DNA of 64,000 bases from Derxia gummosa DSM 723 (GCF_000482785.1 NZ_AXWS01000007.1:682001-746000); one strand, 5' to 3'. Positions 16,272 through 26,431 are shown, numbered from the stretch's first letter. The notes: generated by a model from the letters alone, not told the origin. Numbers and translations are program-made.

Positions 16272-17651
16272 TCACCTCACCAGCAACTGTCGCGCAAACG
16301 CGTTGTGCCGCTCCAGCACCACCGGCAGATCCACCGTGGTGACGCGCCCGTCGCGCACTACCACACGGCCGTTGATGACGCTCGTCGCCACCTTGGGCGG
16401 CGCGCAGAACACCAGCGCCGCCACCGGATCGTGCAGCGCGCCCGCGAACTCGATCGCGCCCAGGTCGAAGGCCACGACGTCCGCCGCCATGTCCACCGCC
16501 AGCGCGCCGATGTCGTCGCGGCCGAGCACCTTCGCGCCGCCGAGCGTGGCGATCTCCAGCGCCTCGCGCGCGCTCATCGCGGCCGGGCCGAAGCCCACGC
16601 GCTGGAGCAGCATCGCCTGCCGCGCCTCGCCGAGCAGATGGGCGCCGTCGTTCGAGGCCGAGCCGTCCACGCCGAGGCCCACGCTCACGCCCGCGTCGCG
16701 CATCTTGCGCACCGGCGCGATGCCCGAGGCGAGCCGCATGTTCGAGCACGGGCAGTGCGCGACGCCCGTGCCGGTGCGCGCGAACAGGTACACGCCCTCG
16801 TCGTCGAGCTGGACGCAGTGGGCATGCCACACGTCGGGGCCGACCCAGCCGAGGTCTTCGACGTACTCGGTCGGCGTCATGCCGAACTTCTCGCGGCTGT
16901 AGGCGATGTCGTTGACGTTCTCGGCCAGATGCGTGTGCAGCGACACGCCGCATTCGCGCGCGAGCGCGGCCGAGTCGCGCATGAGTTCGCGGCTGACCGA
17001 GAACGGCGAGCAGGGCGCGAGCACCAGCCGCGTCATCGAGAAGCGGCCGGGGTCGTGGTACGCGTCGATGAGGCGCTGGCTGTCGTCGAGGATGTCGGCT
17101 TCGCGCTCGACAAGGCTGTCGGGCGGCAGGCCGCCGGCGCTCTCGCCGACGCTCATGCTGCCGCGCGCGGCGTGGAAGCGCATGCCGATGCGGCGCGCCG
17201 CGTCGATGCTGTCGTCGAGCGTGCAGCCGTTGGGGTAGAGGTAGAGGTGGTCGCTGCTGGTGGTGCAGCCCGAGAGCATCAGCTCGGCCATTGCCGTCTG
17301 CGTCGAGATCTCGATCATCTCGGGCGTGATGCGGCTCCAGATCGGGTACAGCGTCTTGAGCCAGCCGAACAGTTCGGCGTCCTGCGCGGCGGGCACGGCG
17401 CGCGTCAGGCTCTGGTACATGTGGTGATGCGTGTTGACGAGGCCGGGGATGACGATGTGACCGGTCATGTCGAGCACTTCGTCGGCGGTCGGCGGCAGTT
17501 GCGCCGTCGGGCCGACCTGGGCGATGCGGCCGTTCACGCAATACAGGCCGCCGCCGCGGATCTCGCGGCGCTCGCCGTCCATGGTGACGAGCACGTCGGC
17601 GTTGCGGACGAGCAAGGTCTTGTTTCCAGTTGCGGCGGAACGGGCCGGCAT
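16272..17651 (-). CDS. Amidohydrolase, probable 8-oxoguanine deaminase
   Basis: The 459-residue zinc hydrolase belongs to the ATZ/TRZ-guanine deaminase group. Metal ligands are visible: NTHHH (73-77), SLHTHLAEN (about 236-244), HAHC (about 272-275) and GVDGSASND (about 328-336). The block TSSDHLYLYPNG (about 131-142) resembles that of enzymes shown to deaminate 8-oxoguanine to urate, which is the best guess. Other cyclic amidines cannot be excluded. The start at 17651 is supported by GAAGGTGA just upstream; the frame runs on without conserved residues. The gene is single, divergent from the glycosidase gene. Confidence 0.8.
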   Translation of the reverse strand: MPARSAATGNKTLLVRNADVLVTMDGERREIRGGGLYCVNGRIAQVGPTAQLPPTADEVLDMTGHIVIPGLVNTHHHMYQSLTRAVPAAQDAELFGWLKTLYPIWSRITPEMIEISTQTAMAELMLSGCTTSSDHLYLYPNGCTLDDSIDAARRIGMRFHAARGSMSVGESAGGLPPDSLVEREADILDDSQRLIDAYHDPGRFSMTRLVLAPCSPFSVSRELMRDSAALARECGVSLHTHLAENVNDIAYSREKFGMTPTEYVEDLGWVGPDVWHAHCVQLDDEGVYLFARTGTGVAHCPCSNMRLASGIAPVRKMRDAGVSVGLGVDGSASNDGAHLLGEARQAMLLQRVGFGPAAMSAREALEIATLGGAKVLGRDDIGALAVDMAADVVAFDLGAIEFAGALHDPVAALVFCAPPKVATSVINGRVVVRDGRVTTVDLPVVLERHNAFARQLLVR

Positions 17652-17777
17652 CGATTCACCTTCAGAAAGAAATGGCGCGCCAGAATCGGCACGCCGGTCG
17701 GCAATGATGCAGTGCAAGCCGCGCGCCAGCCGGGGCTTACGCCTTTCGGGTGGCTTGCGGCCGATGGTCGAGCGCAA

Positions 17778-17813
17778 GCCGGAGTTGCCGCTGCCGGAGT
17801 TGCCGCTGCCGGA
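17778..17813. repeat. 15-bp imperfect tandem repeat, 2.4 copies
   Basis: GCCGGAGTTGCCGCT occurs at 17778-17792 and 17793-17807 and is followed by a partial third copy. It lies in the 249-base divergent gap between the deaminase and glycosidase genes, which otherwise shows no clear signal. Confidence 0.6.
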
Positions 17814-17900
17814 TTCGCCCTGGCCACCGGATTCGCCGCCGCCGGCCCGCGCCGGCCGACGCCCCCTTCCGAACCTTCGCTCTCCCGCGCGCCTGCCCCA

Positions 17901-20279
17901 ATGTCCTTACGACTCCGCCCGCTCGCCCTCGCCGCTCTGCTCGCGGCGCTGTCCGTCCTGCCCACCCTGCCGGCCGGCGCCGATCCGGTGGCCGATTTCG
18001 CGCCACCCGACAACGACCTGCGCTTCGACGCCGCCGGCGCCACCCTCGGCAACGCGGGCGACGGCTGGTTCGTGCCCGTGACCTTCGCGCCCGGCGCCGC
18101 GCCGCGCCTCACGCTCGCGCCGCCCGCCGGCGAATGGAACTGGGCCCGGGCCGGCAGCCTGCGCCTGCATGCGCAGAACGGCATGCCCTGGGCCGTCACC
18201 TTCGATCTCGCGCTGACCGATGCCGCCGGCAACCGGCTGGAGGCCCGTGTCGCGCTGCCGCCCGGCCCGCCGCAGACGCTGGTGCTGCCGCTCGCGGCCA
18301 CGAGCGGGCGCGGCTGGGGCATGGTCGCCGCGCCCTTCGCGCCCTGGCTGCGCAATGACGAGCGCCTGCTCGTCGCCACCGAGGTGCGCGGCGCGATCGA
18401 CCGCGCCCACATCACCGGACTGACGCTGTCCATTCCCGGCCCGACCGCGCCGCAGACCCTGCTGTTCGGCAAGCTCTTCACCGACGCCGAGGGACTGGAC
18501 GCGCGTCTGGCCTACGAGCGCATCGTCGATACCTTCGGCCAGCTCAACCGGGGCCAGTGGCAGGACAAGGTGCTGTCGAAGGCGGAACTGCTCGAAGCCG
18601 CCGAGGACGAGGACGACCAGCTCGTGCAATGGGCCACCGAGGTCAAGCCCGCCGACGCCTTCGGCGGCCTGCCCGACGCACCCGGTGCCGCGCCGCTCGT
18701 GCCGGTGCCGCTCACGGCGACCGCGCCGCCGCCGGCCGCGACCGCGCCCGCCGACACCGCCGTCGAGGGAGGCGCACCGGCGGGGGCCACGCCCGCCGCT
18801 CCCGCCCCGAATGCCCCCGCCTCCGGCTTCTTCCGCACCGCCAAGGCACCCGGCGCCGACGGCCGCCCGCGCTGGTGGTTCGTCACCCCGGCCGGTCACC
18901 GCTTCCAGTCGCTCGGCGTCAACACGATGCAGATCGCCGGCGCCGACACCCTCGTCGAGGGCCGCGAATTCATGTTCGACGACCTGCCCGCGCGCGGCGA
19001 TCCGCTCGCCCGCTTCTACGGCAAGCGCGACAGCGCCGCCGTGCTCGGCGCCGACGCCGGCGCCCGCCAGGGCCTCGGCTACAGCAAGGGCCGCAGCTAC
19101 GACTTCTACCGCGCCAACCTCTACCGCCGCGACCGCGACCGCTTCGAAGCCGCCTGGCGCGACCGCGCCCATCTGCGCCTGCGCGCCTGGGGCTTCAACA
19201 CCATCGGCAACTGGAGCGACGACGCCCTTACCGGCATGAAGCGCACGCCCTACGTCAGGAATCTGGAAATCGGCGGCGACTTCGCCCGCGTCAGCGACGG
19301 CCAGGACTGGTGGGGCCGCATGCCCGATCCCTTCGATCCCGCCTTCGCCGCCGCCGCCGACAAGGCGCTCGCCGCCGGCACGAAGGCGCGCCGCGACGAT
19401 CCCTGGCTGATCGGCTGGTTCATCGACAACGAACTCGCCTGGGGCAACGGCGCCGCCACCGATCCGCGCCAGCGCTACGCCCTCGCCTACAACACCCTGC
19501 GCACCGACGCCTCGGCGCCCGGCGCCGGCTTCGCCAAGCGCGCCTTCGTCGAGCTGATGCAGGCCCGCTACGGCGAGGCCCGCCTGTTCGCCGACGCCTG
19601 GGGCATGGCGCTCGACAACTGGGAACAGCTGCTCGCGCCGGTGCACACCGCCCCGCTGCCCGACGAGCAGCATCCGGCCGTCGCGGCCGACCTCGGCGCC
19701 TTCCTCGGCCTGTACGCCGATACCTACTACCGCGTCGTCGCCGAGACCCTGCGCCGCCACGATCCCAACCACCTCTATCTCGGCAGCCGGCTGGCCAGCC
19801 GCACGCCCGAGGCCGTCGCCGCCTGCGCGCGCTGGTGCGACGTGGTGAGCTTCAACCTCTACGTGCCCGACATTGCGCGCGGCTTCGAGGCCGAGGCGTT
19901 CGCTCGCCACGACAAGCCGGCGCTGCTCACCGAATTCCATTTCGGCAGCAATGATCGCGGCCCGTTCTGGAACGGCGTGATGGCCGTGGTCTCCGAGGCC
20001 GAGCGGGCACCGGCCTATGCCCGCATGCTCGATTCGGTCGCTGCCAACCCGGCCTTCGTCGGCGCGCACTGGTTCCAGTACCTGGACGAACCCGTCACCG
20101 GCCGCTGGCTCGACGGCGAGAACGGCCATCTCGGCCTCGTCGCGATCACCGATCTGCCCTGGAGCGAGTTCGTGCCCGGCGTGCGCGCTGCCAACCTGCG
20201 CCTGCTCGGGCGACTGGCCGGGACGACCACGGACGGGACGGCGACAGCCGCGGCCAGGACGACGACCGGCGGACGCTGA
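17901..20279 (+). CDS. Secreted GH50-like glycoside hydrolase (agarase-like)
   Basis: The 792-residue product begins with a cleavable signal peptide (about 1-27, ending in PAGA). A beta-rich N-terminal domain follows (30-200), then a Pro/Ala-rich spacer at about 255-315, then a TIM-barrel catalytic domain. Candidate catalytic glutamates are in WFIDNELAWG (about 505-514) and LLTEFHFGS (about 674-682). GFNTIGNW and GAHWFQYLDEPVTGRW also fit beta-agarase and related GH50 enzymes. Members cut agarose or other beta-linked polysaccharides; the true substrate here is unknown. Start ATG 17901 gives the signal peptide. No transporter or other polysaccharide genes lie next to it. Confidence 0.75.
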   Translation: MSLRLRPLALAALLAALSVLPTLPAGADPVADFAPPDNDLRFDAAGATLGNAGDGWFVPVTFAPGAAPRLTLAPPAGEWNWARAGSLRLHAQNGMPWAVTFDLALTDAAGNRLEARVALPPGPPQTLVLPLAATSGRGWGMVAAPFAPWLRNDERLLVATEVRGAIDRAHITGLTLSIPGPTAPQTLLFGKLFTDAEGLDARLAYERIVDTFGQLNRGQWQDKVLSKAELLEAAEDEDDQLVQWATEVKPADAFGGLPDAPGAAPLVPVPLTATAPPPAATAPADTAVEGGAPAGATPAAPAPNAPASGFFRTAKAPGADGRPRWWFVTPAGHRFQSLGVNTMQIAGADTLVEGREFMFDDLPARGDPLARFYGKRDSAAVLGADAGARQGLGYSKGRSYDFYRANLYRRDRDRFEAAWRDRAHLRLRAWGFNTIGNWSDDALTGMKRTPYVRNLEIGGDFARVSDGQDWWGRMPDPFDPAFAAAADKALAAGTKARRDDPWLIGWFIDNELAWGNGAATDPRQRYALAYNTLRTDASAPGAGFAKRAFVELMQARYGEARLFADAWGMALDNWEQLLAPVHTAPLPDEQHPAVAADLGAFLGLYADTYYRVVAETLRRHDPNHLYLGSRLASRTPEAVAACARWCDVVSFNLYVPDIARGFEAEAFARHDKPALLTEFHFGSNDRGPFWNGVMAVVSEAERAPAYARMLDSVAANPAFVGAHWFQYLDEPVTGRWLDGENGHLGLVAITDLPWSEFVPGVRAANLRLLGRLAGTTTDGTATAAARTTTGGR

Positions 20280-20284
20280 CCGGA

Positions 20285-20967
<683 letters not shown>

Positions 20968-21612
20968 ATGAAACTCAAACTACTTGCAGCCGCCCTGCTG
21001 TTGGGCGGAGCGGCAATGGCTCCGGCCAGCGCCGCGCAAATCGGCTTTGAAGATGTCCCGGGCCTCGCCGGCAGCGCCGATGGTCTGGCCTGGCTCCAAG
21101 ACCTGTCGAACTACGCCGGCATTGACTGGACGGCGTCGAGCAACTGGGCAATCGTTGGCACGACCAGCGGACTTGGCAGTTACCTCGACCAGCTTGTCAC
21201 CGCTGACAGCGTACTTGGCCGAGTCGCGAGCGGCAGCGCCTACGCCCTGCTCCAGTCGGGCGAACAGGTCACGCTCACCTCTGCGACGAACAGCCTGTTC
21301 TCGGTCGGCGAGGCAACTTTCTCGACCAACCTGCGCACCGACAGCGGCACCCTGCTGAGCTATTCGTACGAGCGTGGCGGCACGACCTATGCCGGCTCGT
21401 TCGCACTGGGTGCAAACCAGGTCAGCACCGTCAACTTCAACCTCACCAACGTCTCGAGCTTCAGCTTCTGGACGAGCCGCGATGTGTCGTATGACAACCT
21501 CAACGTCACCACGGCCGTGCCCGAACCCGCCAGCCTCGCACTGACGGGGCTGGGGGTGGCTGCGCTGGCCTTCAAGCGGCGCCGCGCCCAGCGACAAGTC
21601 GCCGCAGCCTGA
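20968..21612 (+). CDS. PEP-CTERM sorting-domain exported protein
   Basis: The 214-residue exported protein has a signal peptide (1-22, ending in ASA) and a C-terminal PEP-CTERM tripartite signal: VPEPASLAL (about 183-191), a hydrophobic helix and an Arg-rich end (KRRRAQR). Such proteins are processed by an exosortase and are linked to exopolysaccharide or floc formation. The body is Ser/Thr/Gly-rich beta sequence with no enzyme motif. The exosortase gene is not in this window. The start at 20968 is supported by AGGA eight bases upstream and by the signal peptide. A long GC-poorer leader region precedes it. Confidence 0.9.
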   Translation: MKLKLLAAALLLGGAAMAPASAAQIGFEDVPGLAGSADGLAWLQDLSNYAGIDWTASSNWAIVGTTSGLGSYLDQLVTADSVLGRVASGSAYALLQSGEQVTLTSATNSLFSVGEATFSTNLRTDSGTLLSYSYERGGTTYAGSFALGANQVSTVNFNLTNVSSFSFWTSRDVSYDNLNVTTAVPEPASLALTGLGVAALAFKRRRAQRQVAAA

Positions 21613-21631
21613 TATCCGCGCGGCTGCCGGC

Positions 21632-21656
21632 GCGGAAGGCCTTCGCGGTCTTCCGC
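21632..21656 (+). terminator. Hairpin after the PEP-CTERM gene
   Basis: GCGGAAG (21632-21638) and CTTCCGC (21650-21656) form a 7-bp stem that can extend inward by three pairs. It lies 20 bases after the stop codon. There is no T run. Confidence 0.45.
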
Positions 21657-21772
21657 CCGCCGCAATGACGTCATTTCCGCTGTTCCCGAGCGCCGTCTTC
21701 CCGCGCCGTCTCTCCCACCGGTCCTGCCGGTCCCGCCCAAGCGTCGTCCCCTGACGCCATCCCGCGCTGCCG

Positions 21773-21800
21773 ATGCGCCGGTCAATTCCCGCCGGCGCAT
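21773..21800 (+). terminator. 9-bp hairpin upstream of the NRDE gene
   Basis: ATGCGCCGG (21773-21781) pairs with CCGGCGCAT (21792-21800) over a 10-base loop. It is followed by a short pyrimidine stretch and then by AT-rich sequence leading to the NRDE gene. It could be a terminator or a 5' leader structure. Confidence 0.4.
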
Positions 21801-21863
21801 TTCCGGGTGTTTTATGGGGTTATCTTTCGGCTTCGCCTTCCTCTCAAGCGAAAGACAACAACC

Positions 21864-22751
21864 ATGAGCATCATTGCCATCGCGTGGCGCGCGCACCCCG
21901 AGTTCCCTTTCGTGATGATCATGAACCGCGACGAGGTTCATGACCGCCCCACCTCGCCGGCCGACTGGCACGAGGCCGACGGCCTGCGCTGGGTCGGTGG
22001 CCAGGATGAAGTCGCGGGCGGCACCTGGTTCGCGGCCACCGCTGCCGGCCGCTACGCCGCAGTCACCAGCTGGCGCGGCAATGCCGAATCCACACCCGCC
22101 GCCAGCTCGCGCGGCAAGCTGCCGCTCAACTTCCTCGCGAGCGACGCCGAGCCGGTCCAGCACGCACGCGGCTTCATGCGCGCCAAGCCCGATTGCGGCC
22201 CGTTCAACCTCATCGTCGGCACCGCACGCGACGTGTTCTATGCCGGCTCGCGCAGCAAGCTGCCGTTGGCGCTGACGCCCGGCATCCACACCATCAGCAA
22301 CGGCCTGCTCGATGAGCAATGGCCGAAGAACGAATGGCTCGACAACGCCTTTGGCGCCTACATGCGCGACAGCGGCGGCTACCGCATGCTGCTCGACCGC
22401 TTCACGAGCATGAAATTCGCGGTGCAGGAGCGCGAACTGGGCCTGAACGTGGTGGCCAACGCCAATGCCGAGGAACTGGCCGACGGCTGCTTCGCGCTGC
22501 TGGGCGACACCACCACCTATAGCCAGCGCCTGCCCGATACCGGCGTCGGCCCCGAGGAGGAAGAACGGCTATCGGCGCTGTTCGTCCTGGGCGAGAAGCA
22601 CGGCACCCGCTCCAGCAGCGTGCTGGTGCTGTCGCGCGAGGGTGATTCCTGGTTCGAGGAACGCCGCTTCGACCCGACCGGCGCCGAGACCGGCCGCAGC
22701 GTGCACAAGTTCGAACTGCCGGCTGGCGTTTTCTCGGGCGGCGAGGACTGA
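21864..22751 (+). CDS. NRDE family protein (TANGO2-like)
   Basis: The 295-residue protein shows the diagnostic NRDE motif near the N-terminus (MIMNRDEVHDRPT, about 18-30), GGQDEVAGGTWFA and TISNGLLDEQWPK. The family (NRDE/TANGO2) is widespread in bacteria and eukaryotes. Its biochemical role is debated; links to haem handling and secretory-pathway organisation have been proposed in eukaryotes. The N-terminal residue after Met is Ser, not Cys, so autoproteolysis of Ntn type is unlikely here. Start ATG 21864 is family-typical. It converges on the DUF378 gene. Confidence 0.88.
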   Translation: MSIIAIAWRAHPEFPFVMIMNRDEVHDRPTSPADWHEADGLRWVGGQDEVAGGTWFAATAAGRYAAVTSWRGNAESTPAASSRGKLPLNFLASDAEPVQHARGFMRAKPDCGPFNLIVGTARDVFYAGSRSKLPLALTPGIHTISNGLLDEQWPKNEWLDNAFGAYMRDSGGYRMLLDRFTSMKFAVQERELGLNVVANANAEELADGCFALLGDTTTYSQRLPDTGVGPEEEERLSALFVLGEKHGTRSSSVLVLSREGDSWFEERRFDPTGAETGRSVHKFELPAGVFSGGED

Positions 22752-22810
22752 GCCGGCGGCGCGCGACGGTGACGAAACCGCCCACGCCGGCGGCCACCCG
22801 TCGTGGCACC

Positions 22811-22831
22811 GGGCCGGCGCGAGCCCGGCCC
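22811..22831. terminator. Hairpin between convergent NRDE and DUF378 genes
   Basis: GGGCCGG (22811-22817) pairs with CCGGCCC (22825-22831) over a 7-base loop, nine bases after the end of the DUF378 gene as read on the minus strand. It suits termination from either side; no T tract. Confidence 0.4.
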
Positions 22832-22839
22832 GCCGCAGC

Positions 22840-23112
22840 TCAATCCGGCAGGCGACGCAGCCGACCGAGCGTGCCGATCGACCACAGCGCCGACAGGCCC
22901 ACGAGCCCGTAGACGATGCGCGACAGCGGAGTCATGTCACCGAAAAGCGTGGCCACGAGGTCGAAGCCCATGGTCCCGACGAGCCCCCAGTTGAGGCCGC
23001 CGACGATCAGCAGCACCAGCGCCACCGCGTCGATCGTGTTGACGGGCTTGCTGCCGCTCACCGCGACATGGGCGTTGGCGAGGGGATGCTGGGGGATGTG
23101 GATGTCGGCCAT
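22840..23112 (-). CDS. DUF378 small membrane protein
   Basis: The 90-residue protein has two transmembrane segments (about 27-47 and 62-80) and the family pattern IDAVALVLLIVGGLNWGLVG followed by LSRIVYGLVGLSALW. DUF378 proteins are small inner-membrane proteins without a known function. A strong AGGAG lies eight bases before the start codon. It is divergent from ubiA with a 248-base gap. Confidence 0.88.
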   Translation of the reverse strand: MADIHIPQHPLANAHVAVSGSKPVNTIDAVALVLLIVGGLNWGLVGTMGFDLVATLFGDMTPLSRIVYGLVGLSALWSIGTLGRLRRLPD

Positions 23113-23360
23113 GAGAGTCTCCTGAAGCCGGGTTGATGACCGGCCCGACTTTCGGCGCCGTCTCGCGCCACCGACGCCGGCCAGTCGCCCTTGCTAACGT
23201 GGGCGCCGGCCGACAAGCGCGCGTCGTACCCGGCCGATGGCACGGCCCGCGCCACGATCATCCGGCCTCACCCGGAGTGCCGCCCCCGTCGCAAGCCCCC
23301 CTCTGCGGGCATCGGGTGGCGCCTACACTTGGCGCCGCTTCCGCTCCACCTCCCGATGCC

Positions 23361-24263
23361 ATGACGCCAGCACACGCCACGCCGCCCGTCCGACCGCCCC
23401 TGCCCATCACCGAACGCCTGCGCCTCTACGGCCAGCTCATCCGCTTCGACAAGCCCGTCGGCACGCTGCTGCTGCTGTGGCCGACGCTCACCGCGCTGTG
23501 GATCGCGGCCGACGGCGTGCCGTCCTGGCACATCGTGCTGATCTTCTCGCTCGGCACCTTCCTCATGCGCTCGGCCGGCTGCGCCATCAACGACTGGGCC
23601 GACCGGCATGTGGACCTGCATGTCGAGCGCACCCGCCACCGGCCGATCACCAGCGGCCGCATCAGCGGCGCCGAGGCGCTGTGGGTGGCGGCGGTGCTGG
23701 CCATCGTGGCCGGCCTGCTGATCCTGCCGCTCAACCTCCTCACCTGGGCCTATGCGGTGCTGGCGGTGGGCGTGGCGGCGAGCTATCCCTTCTTCAAGCG
23801 CTTCTTCCCGGTGCCCCAGGCCTGGCTCGGCATCGCCTTCAGCTTCGGTATTCCGATGGGCTTCGCCGCCGTGCAGAACGACGTGCCGCCGATGGCCTGG
23901 CTGCTGCTCGCGGCCAATCTGCTCTGGGTCATCGCCTACGACACCGAGTACGCGCTGGTCGACATGCCCGACGACCTCAAGATCGGCATCCGCACCTCGG
24001 CCATCACCTTCGGCCGGCATGTGATCGGCATCGTCATGGCCTGCCATGCGGGCCACCTCGCGCTGATGGCCGTGGCCGGCGCGCTGGCCGGCTTCGGCTG
24101 GCCGTGGTGGGTGGCGATGGTCGGCGCCGCCGTGCTCGCGCTGCGCGACTGGACGCTCATCCGCCACAAGGACCGCGCCGACTGCTTCCGCGCCTTCCGC
24201 GAGAACCACCGGCTCGGCGCGCTGCTCTGGATCGGCGCGATCGCGGCCACTGCCCTGCGCTGA
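23361..24263 (+). CDS. ubiA: 4-hydroxybenzoate polyprenyltransferase UbiA
   Basis: UbiA attaches the polyprenyl tail to 4-hydroxybenzoate, the first membrane step of ubiquinone synthesis. The 300-residue inner-membrane protein has about eight hydrophobic helices and both Asp-rich motifs: NDWADRHVD (about 77-85), followed by ERTRHRPITSG, and DTEYALVDMPDD (about 194-205). RFDKPVGTLLLLWPTL at the first helix is typical. I chose the ATG at 23361, which gives the usual length. The following gene starts two bases after its stop codon and is likely co-transcribed. chorismate lyase (ubiC) is not nearby. Confidence 0.95.
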   Translation: MTPAHATPPVRPPLPITERLRLYGQLIRFDKPVGTLLLLWPTLTALWIAADGVPSWHIVLIFSLGTFLMRSAGCAINDWADRHVDLHVERTRHRPITSGRISGAEALWVAAVLAIVAGLLILPLNLLTWAYAVLAVGVAASYPFFKRFFPVPQAWLGIAFSFGIPMGFAAVQNDVPPMAWLLLAANLLWVIAYDTEYALVDMPDDLKIGIRTSAITFGRHVIGIVMACHAGHLALMAVAGALAGFGWPWWVAMVGAAVLALRDWTLIRHKDRADCFRAFRENHRLGALLWIGAIAATALR

Positions 24264-24265
24264 CC

Positions 24266-24826
24266 GTGGGGCGCCTGCTCCTGCTGCTGGCGCTACTCGG
24301 TCTGGGCGGCTGGCAACTGTTCACGCTCGACCGTCCGGTCGCGCCCGAGACCACCCTCGCCACCGGCCCCGGCATCAGCTGGCGGCACAACGGGGTGCGC
24401 ATCACGCCCCTGCAGCGCTTCGAACTCGATGCCCGCGTACTCGGCACGCGCAGCTACCGGCACGACAACCTGGCCACGCTCGCGCCCGTCGACCTGGCAC
24501 TCGGCTGGGGCTTGATGGCCGACCCGGCCGTACTGCGCGACATCGACATCGACCAGGACAACCGCGCCTATTTCTGGCGCGTCCATGCCGCCACGCCGCC
24601 GCGCCGCGCAATCGAAGCGCACAGCGCCAACATGCACATGATTCCGGCCAGCCGCGACATCGAGAAACGCCTGCGCGCGGTCGAGCCGGGCAGCCGGGTG
24701 ACATTGAGCGGCTGGCTCGTCGCGCTCGACGCCGACAAATGGCATGCGCAAAGCTCGCTCACGCGATTCGATACCGGACCGGGCGCCTGCGAAATCGTCT
24801 GGGTCGAGCAATTCGACGTGCATTGA
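24266..24826 (+). CDS. Uncharacterised signal-anchored protein coupled to ubiA
   Basis: The 186-residue product starts with GTG two bases after the ubiA stop codon. Its first 17 residues are hydrophobic (VGRLLLLLALLGLGGWQ), which suggests a membrane anchor or signal peptide with the rest in the periplasm. The body contains IDQDNRAYFWRV, IEAHSANMHMIPAS and a block near the end, PGSRVTLSGWLVALDA, that looks like a small beta fold. I do not recognise a named family, although similar proteins are found near metabolic genes in many proteobacteria. The tight spacing suggests translation coupled to ubiA. Confidence 0.72.
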   Translation: MGRLLLLLALLGLGGWQLFTLDRPVAPETTLATGPGISWRHNGVRITPLQRFELDARVLGTRSYRHDNLATLAPVDLALGWGLMADPAVLRDIDIDQDNRAYFWRVHAATPPRRAIEAHSANMHMIPASRDIEKRLRAVEPGSRVTLSGWLVALDADKWHAQSSLTRFDTGPGACEIVWVEQFDVH

Positions 24827-25534
24827 TCCGACTGCCTCGTCGATTGCGGCCGACCGTGCAATCGGCTGCCGAGAAACGCCGGCATTCGGGCATCTGCGAA
24901 TCATCTCGACATCCGCGCGATTGTGTCCGCCGATTAACCGATACGATTCCTGCAAGCCCGACCGAGCCTCCGCCGTCGATTGCCAATCGGTCGCGTCCGC
25001 ATGTGATTCGCCATCCCGATCATTTCGGGTCATTACCGATTTTGCCGCCCCCTCGCCCGGGAGGACATTGCGCAATGCCGCAGGGATTGCACGGTGAATG
25101 CATGGCAACGCTCCCTTTCGGCCCAATGCCATTTTCGACCGACGCAAGCGCATTTTCCGGCAAGTGCATTTTCTGATGCCTGCCAATTACGCTCATGCCG
25201 AGCCGGATTTGCGGCGCGCGGGCATACCTCCGGTGTCCGACATGGCAGCACCTGTTCGCATGACAACACGCCATGGCGCGGACCTCACCCGCCCGATTGT
25301 CTCCCGCACTGCTGCAAGCATGCGGCCGGATCGGCCAAATCCCTGAAAAAACGGGCATTCCGGCGCGGCCCCGAAGCGCCGGCCAACACCGGCGCACAAT
25401 CACAATTGACCTGATTTCAATACTTCAATTTACCCGGATTATCTGCTTCATTTTCGATTCAATTTTGCCCGATTGCTGCCGAAAGCCGAAATAGAATCTC
25501 CATACCCAGCGCAATCGTCTCACCGGAGATTCAG
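24827..25534. other. Long GC-poorer intergenic region before rpfF
   Basis: These 708 bases contain no supported gene. Composition is again rich in GATT/AATC words. A possible -35 element TTGACC is at 25406-25411, but a matching -10 (TTTACC, 17 bases later) is weak. The run from 25400 to 25500 is the most AT-rich part and is the best candidate for the rpfF promoter. The rpfF ribosome site CCGGAGA lies about 9 bases before its ATG. Confidence 0.5.
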
Positions 25535-26431
25535 ATGAATGCCGTACTGCAAGCCCAGCCCCGCGTCCCCACCCGGATTTTTGCGCCGCAATACGACACT
25601 GAATTCGATCCGGAATACGGCGTGCTGTGGGGCTTCTTCGCCAATCAAGGCAATGCCTGCTTCACGCCAGAATTGCTGCATGACATCCGACGTGTCGATT
25701 CGCGCATCCAGGCACAGCATGGCATGGTGGATTTCGATGATCGAAGCCTGCGCGCCAATTACTATGTGTGTGCCTCACGCCAGCCTGGCGTGTTCAATAC
25801 CGGTGGTGATCTCGCGCTGTTCACCCAACTGATTGCCGAGCGCGACCGCGATGGCCTGGCCGATTACGCCAAGCTTTGCATCGACAATCTCTATGCGCGC
25901 AGCCAGCGCTATTTCTGCGACGGACTCATCACCATTTCGCTGGTGCAGGGCGATGCATTGGGTGGCGGATTCGAGACGGCATTGTCGAGCGACATCATCA
26001 TTGCCGAGGAACAGGCGCGTTTCGGTTTGCCCGAAATCCTGTTCAATCTCTTTCCGGGCATGGGCGCCTACAGCTTTCTCGCGCGGCGCGCTGGGCGGCG
26101 CGTGGCCGAGCGGCTGATCCTGAGCGGCGAGGTGGTGACGGCGCGCGAGCTGCTCGATCTGGGCGTGATCGACGGCGTCGTGCCCGACGGCGAGGGTGAG
26201 CGCGGCGTGATGGACTGGGTGCGGCGCCAGCACCGCCGCCGCAACGGCGTGCAGGCGGTGTTCGCGGCGCGCGACGAGGTCCAGCCCGTCACGCATGACG
26301 AACTCATGCGCGTGACCGGCCTGTGGGTCGATGCGGCGCTGCGGCTCGACGACAAGGACCTGCGCACGATGCAGCGTCTCGTGCGCGCGCAGACGCGGCG
26401 CTTTCAGCCCGAGACTGGCCTGGCGGACTGA
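25535..26431 (+). CDS. rpfF: DSF synthase RpfF (crotonase fold)
   Basis: RpfF is the bifunctional thioesterase/dehydratase that makes diffusible signal factor, a cis-2-unsaturated fatty acid used in quorum sensing. The 298-residue protein has the two catalytic glutamates in the expected contexts: Glu147 in GGGFETALSSD and Glu167 in FGLPEILFNLFPGMGAYSFL. Their spacing is the same as that of Glu141 and Glu161 in Xanthomonas RpfF. The oxyanion-hole block FNTGGDL (88-94) is present. The sensor kinase rpfC lies tail to tail 42 bases away, as in Xanthomonas, which strongly supports DSF signalling rather than a metabolic enoyl-CoA hydratase. Confidence 0.92.
   Translation: MNAVLQAQPRVPTRIFAPQYDTEFDPEYGVLWGFFANQGNACFTPELLHDIRRVDSRIQAQHGMVDFDDRSLRANYYVCASRQPGVFNTGGDLALFTQLIAERDRDGLADYAKLCIDNLYARSQRYFCDGLITISLVQGDALGGGFETALSSDIIIAEEQARFGLPEILFNLFPGMGAYSFLARRAGRRVAERLILSGEVVTARELLDLGVIDGVVPDGEGERGVMDWVRRQHRRRNGVQAVFAARDEVQPVTHDELMRVTGLWVDAALRLDDKDLRTMQRLVRAQTRRFQPETGLAD

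Noticed and set aside
16305-17900. Upstream extension of the glycosidase reading frame through the deaminase gene
   Set aside because: The frame is open by chance antisense to the deaminase. The signal peptide at 17901 marks the true start.
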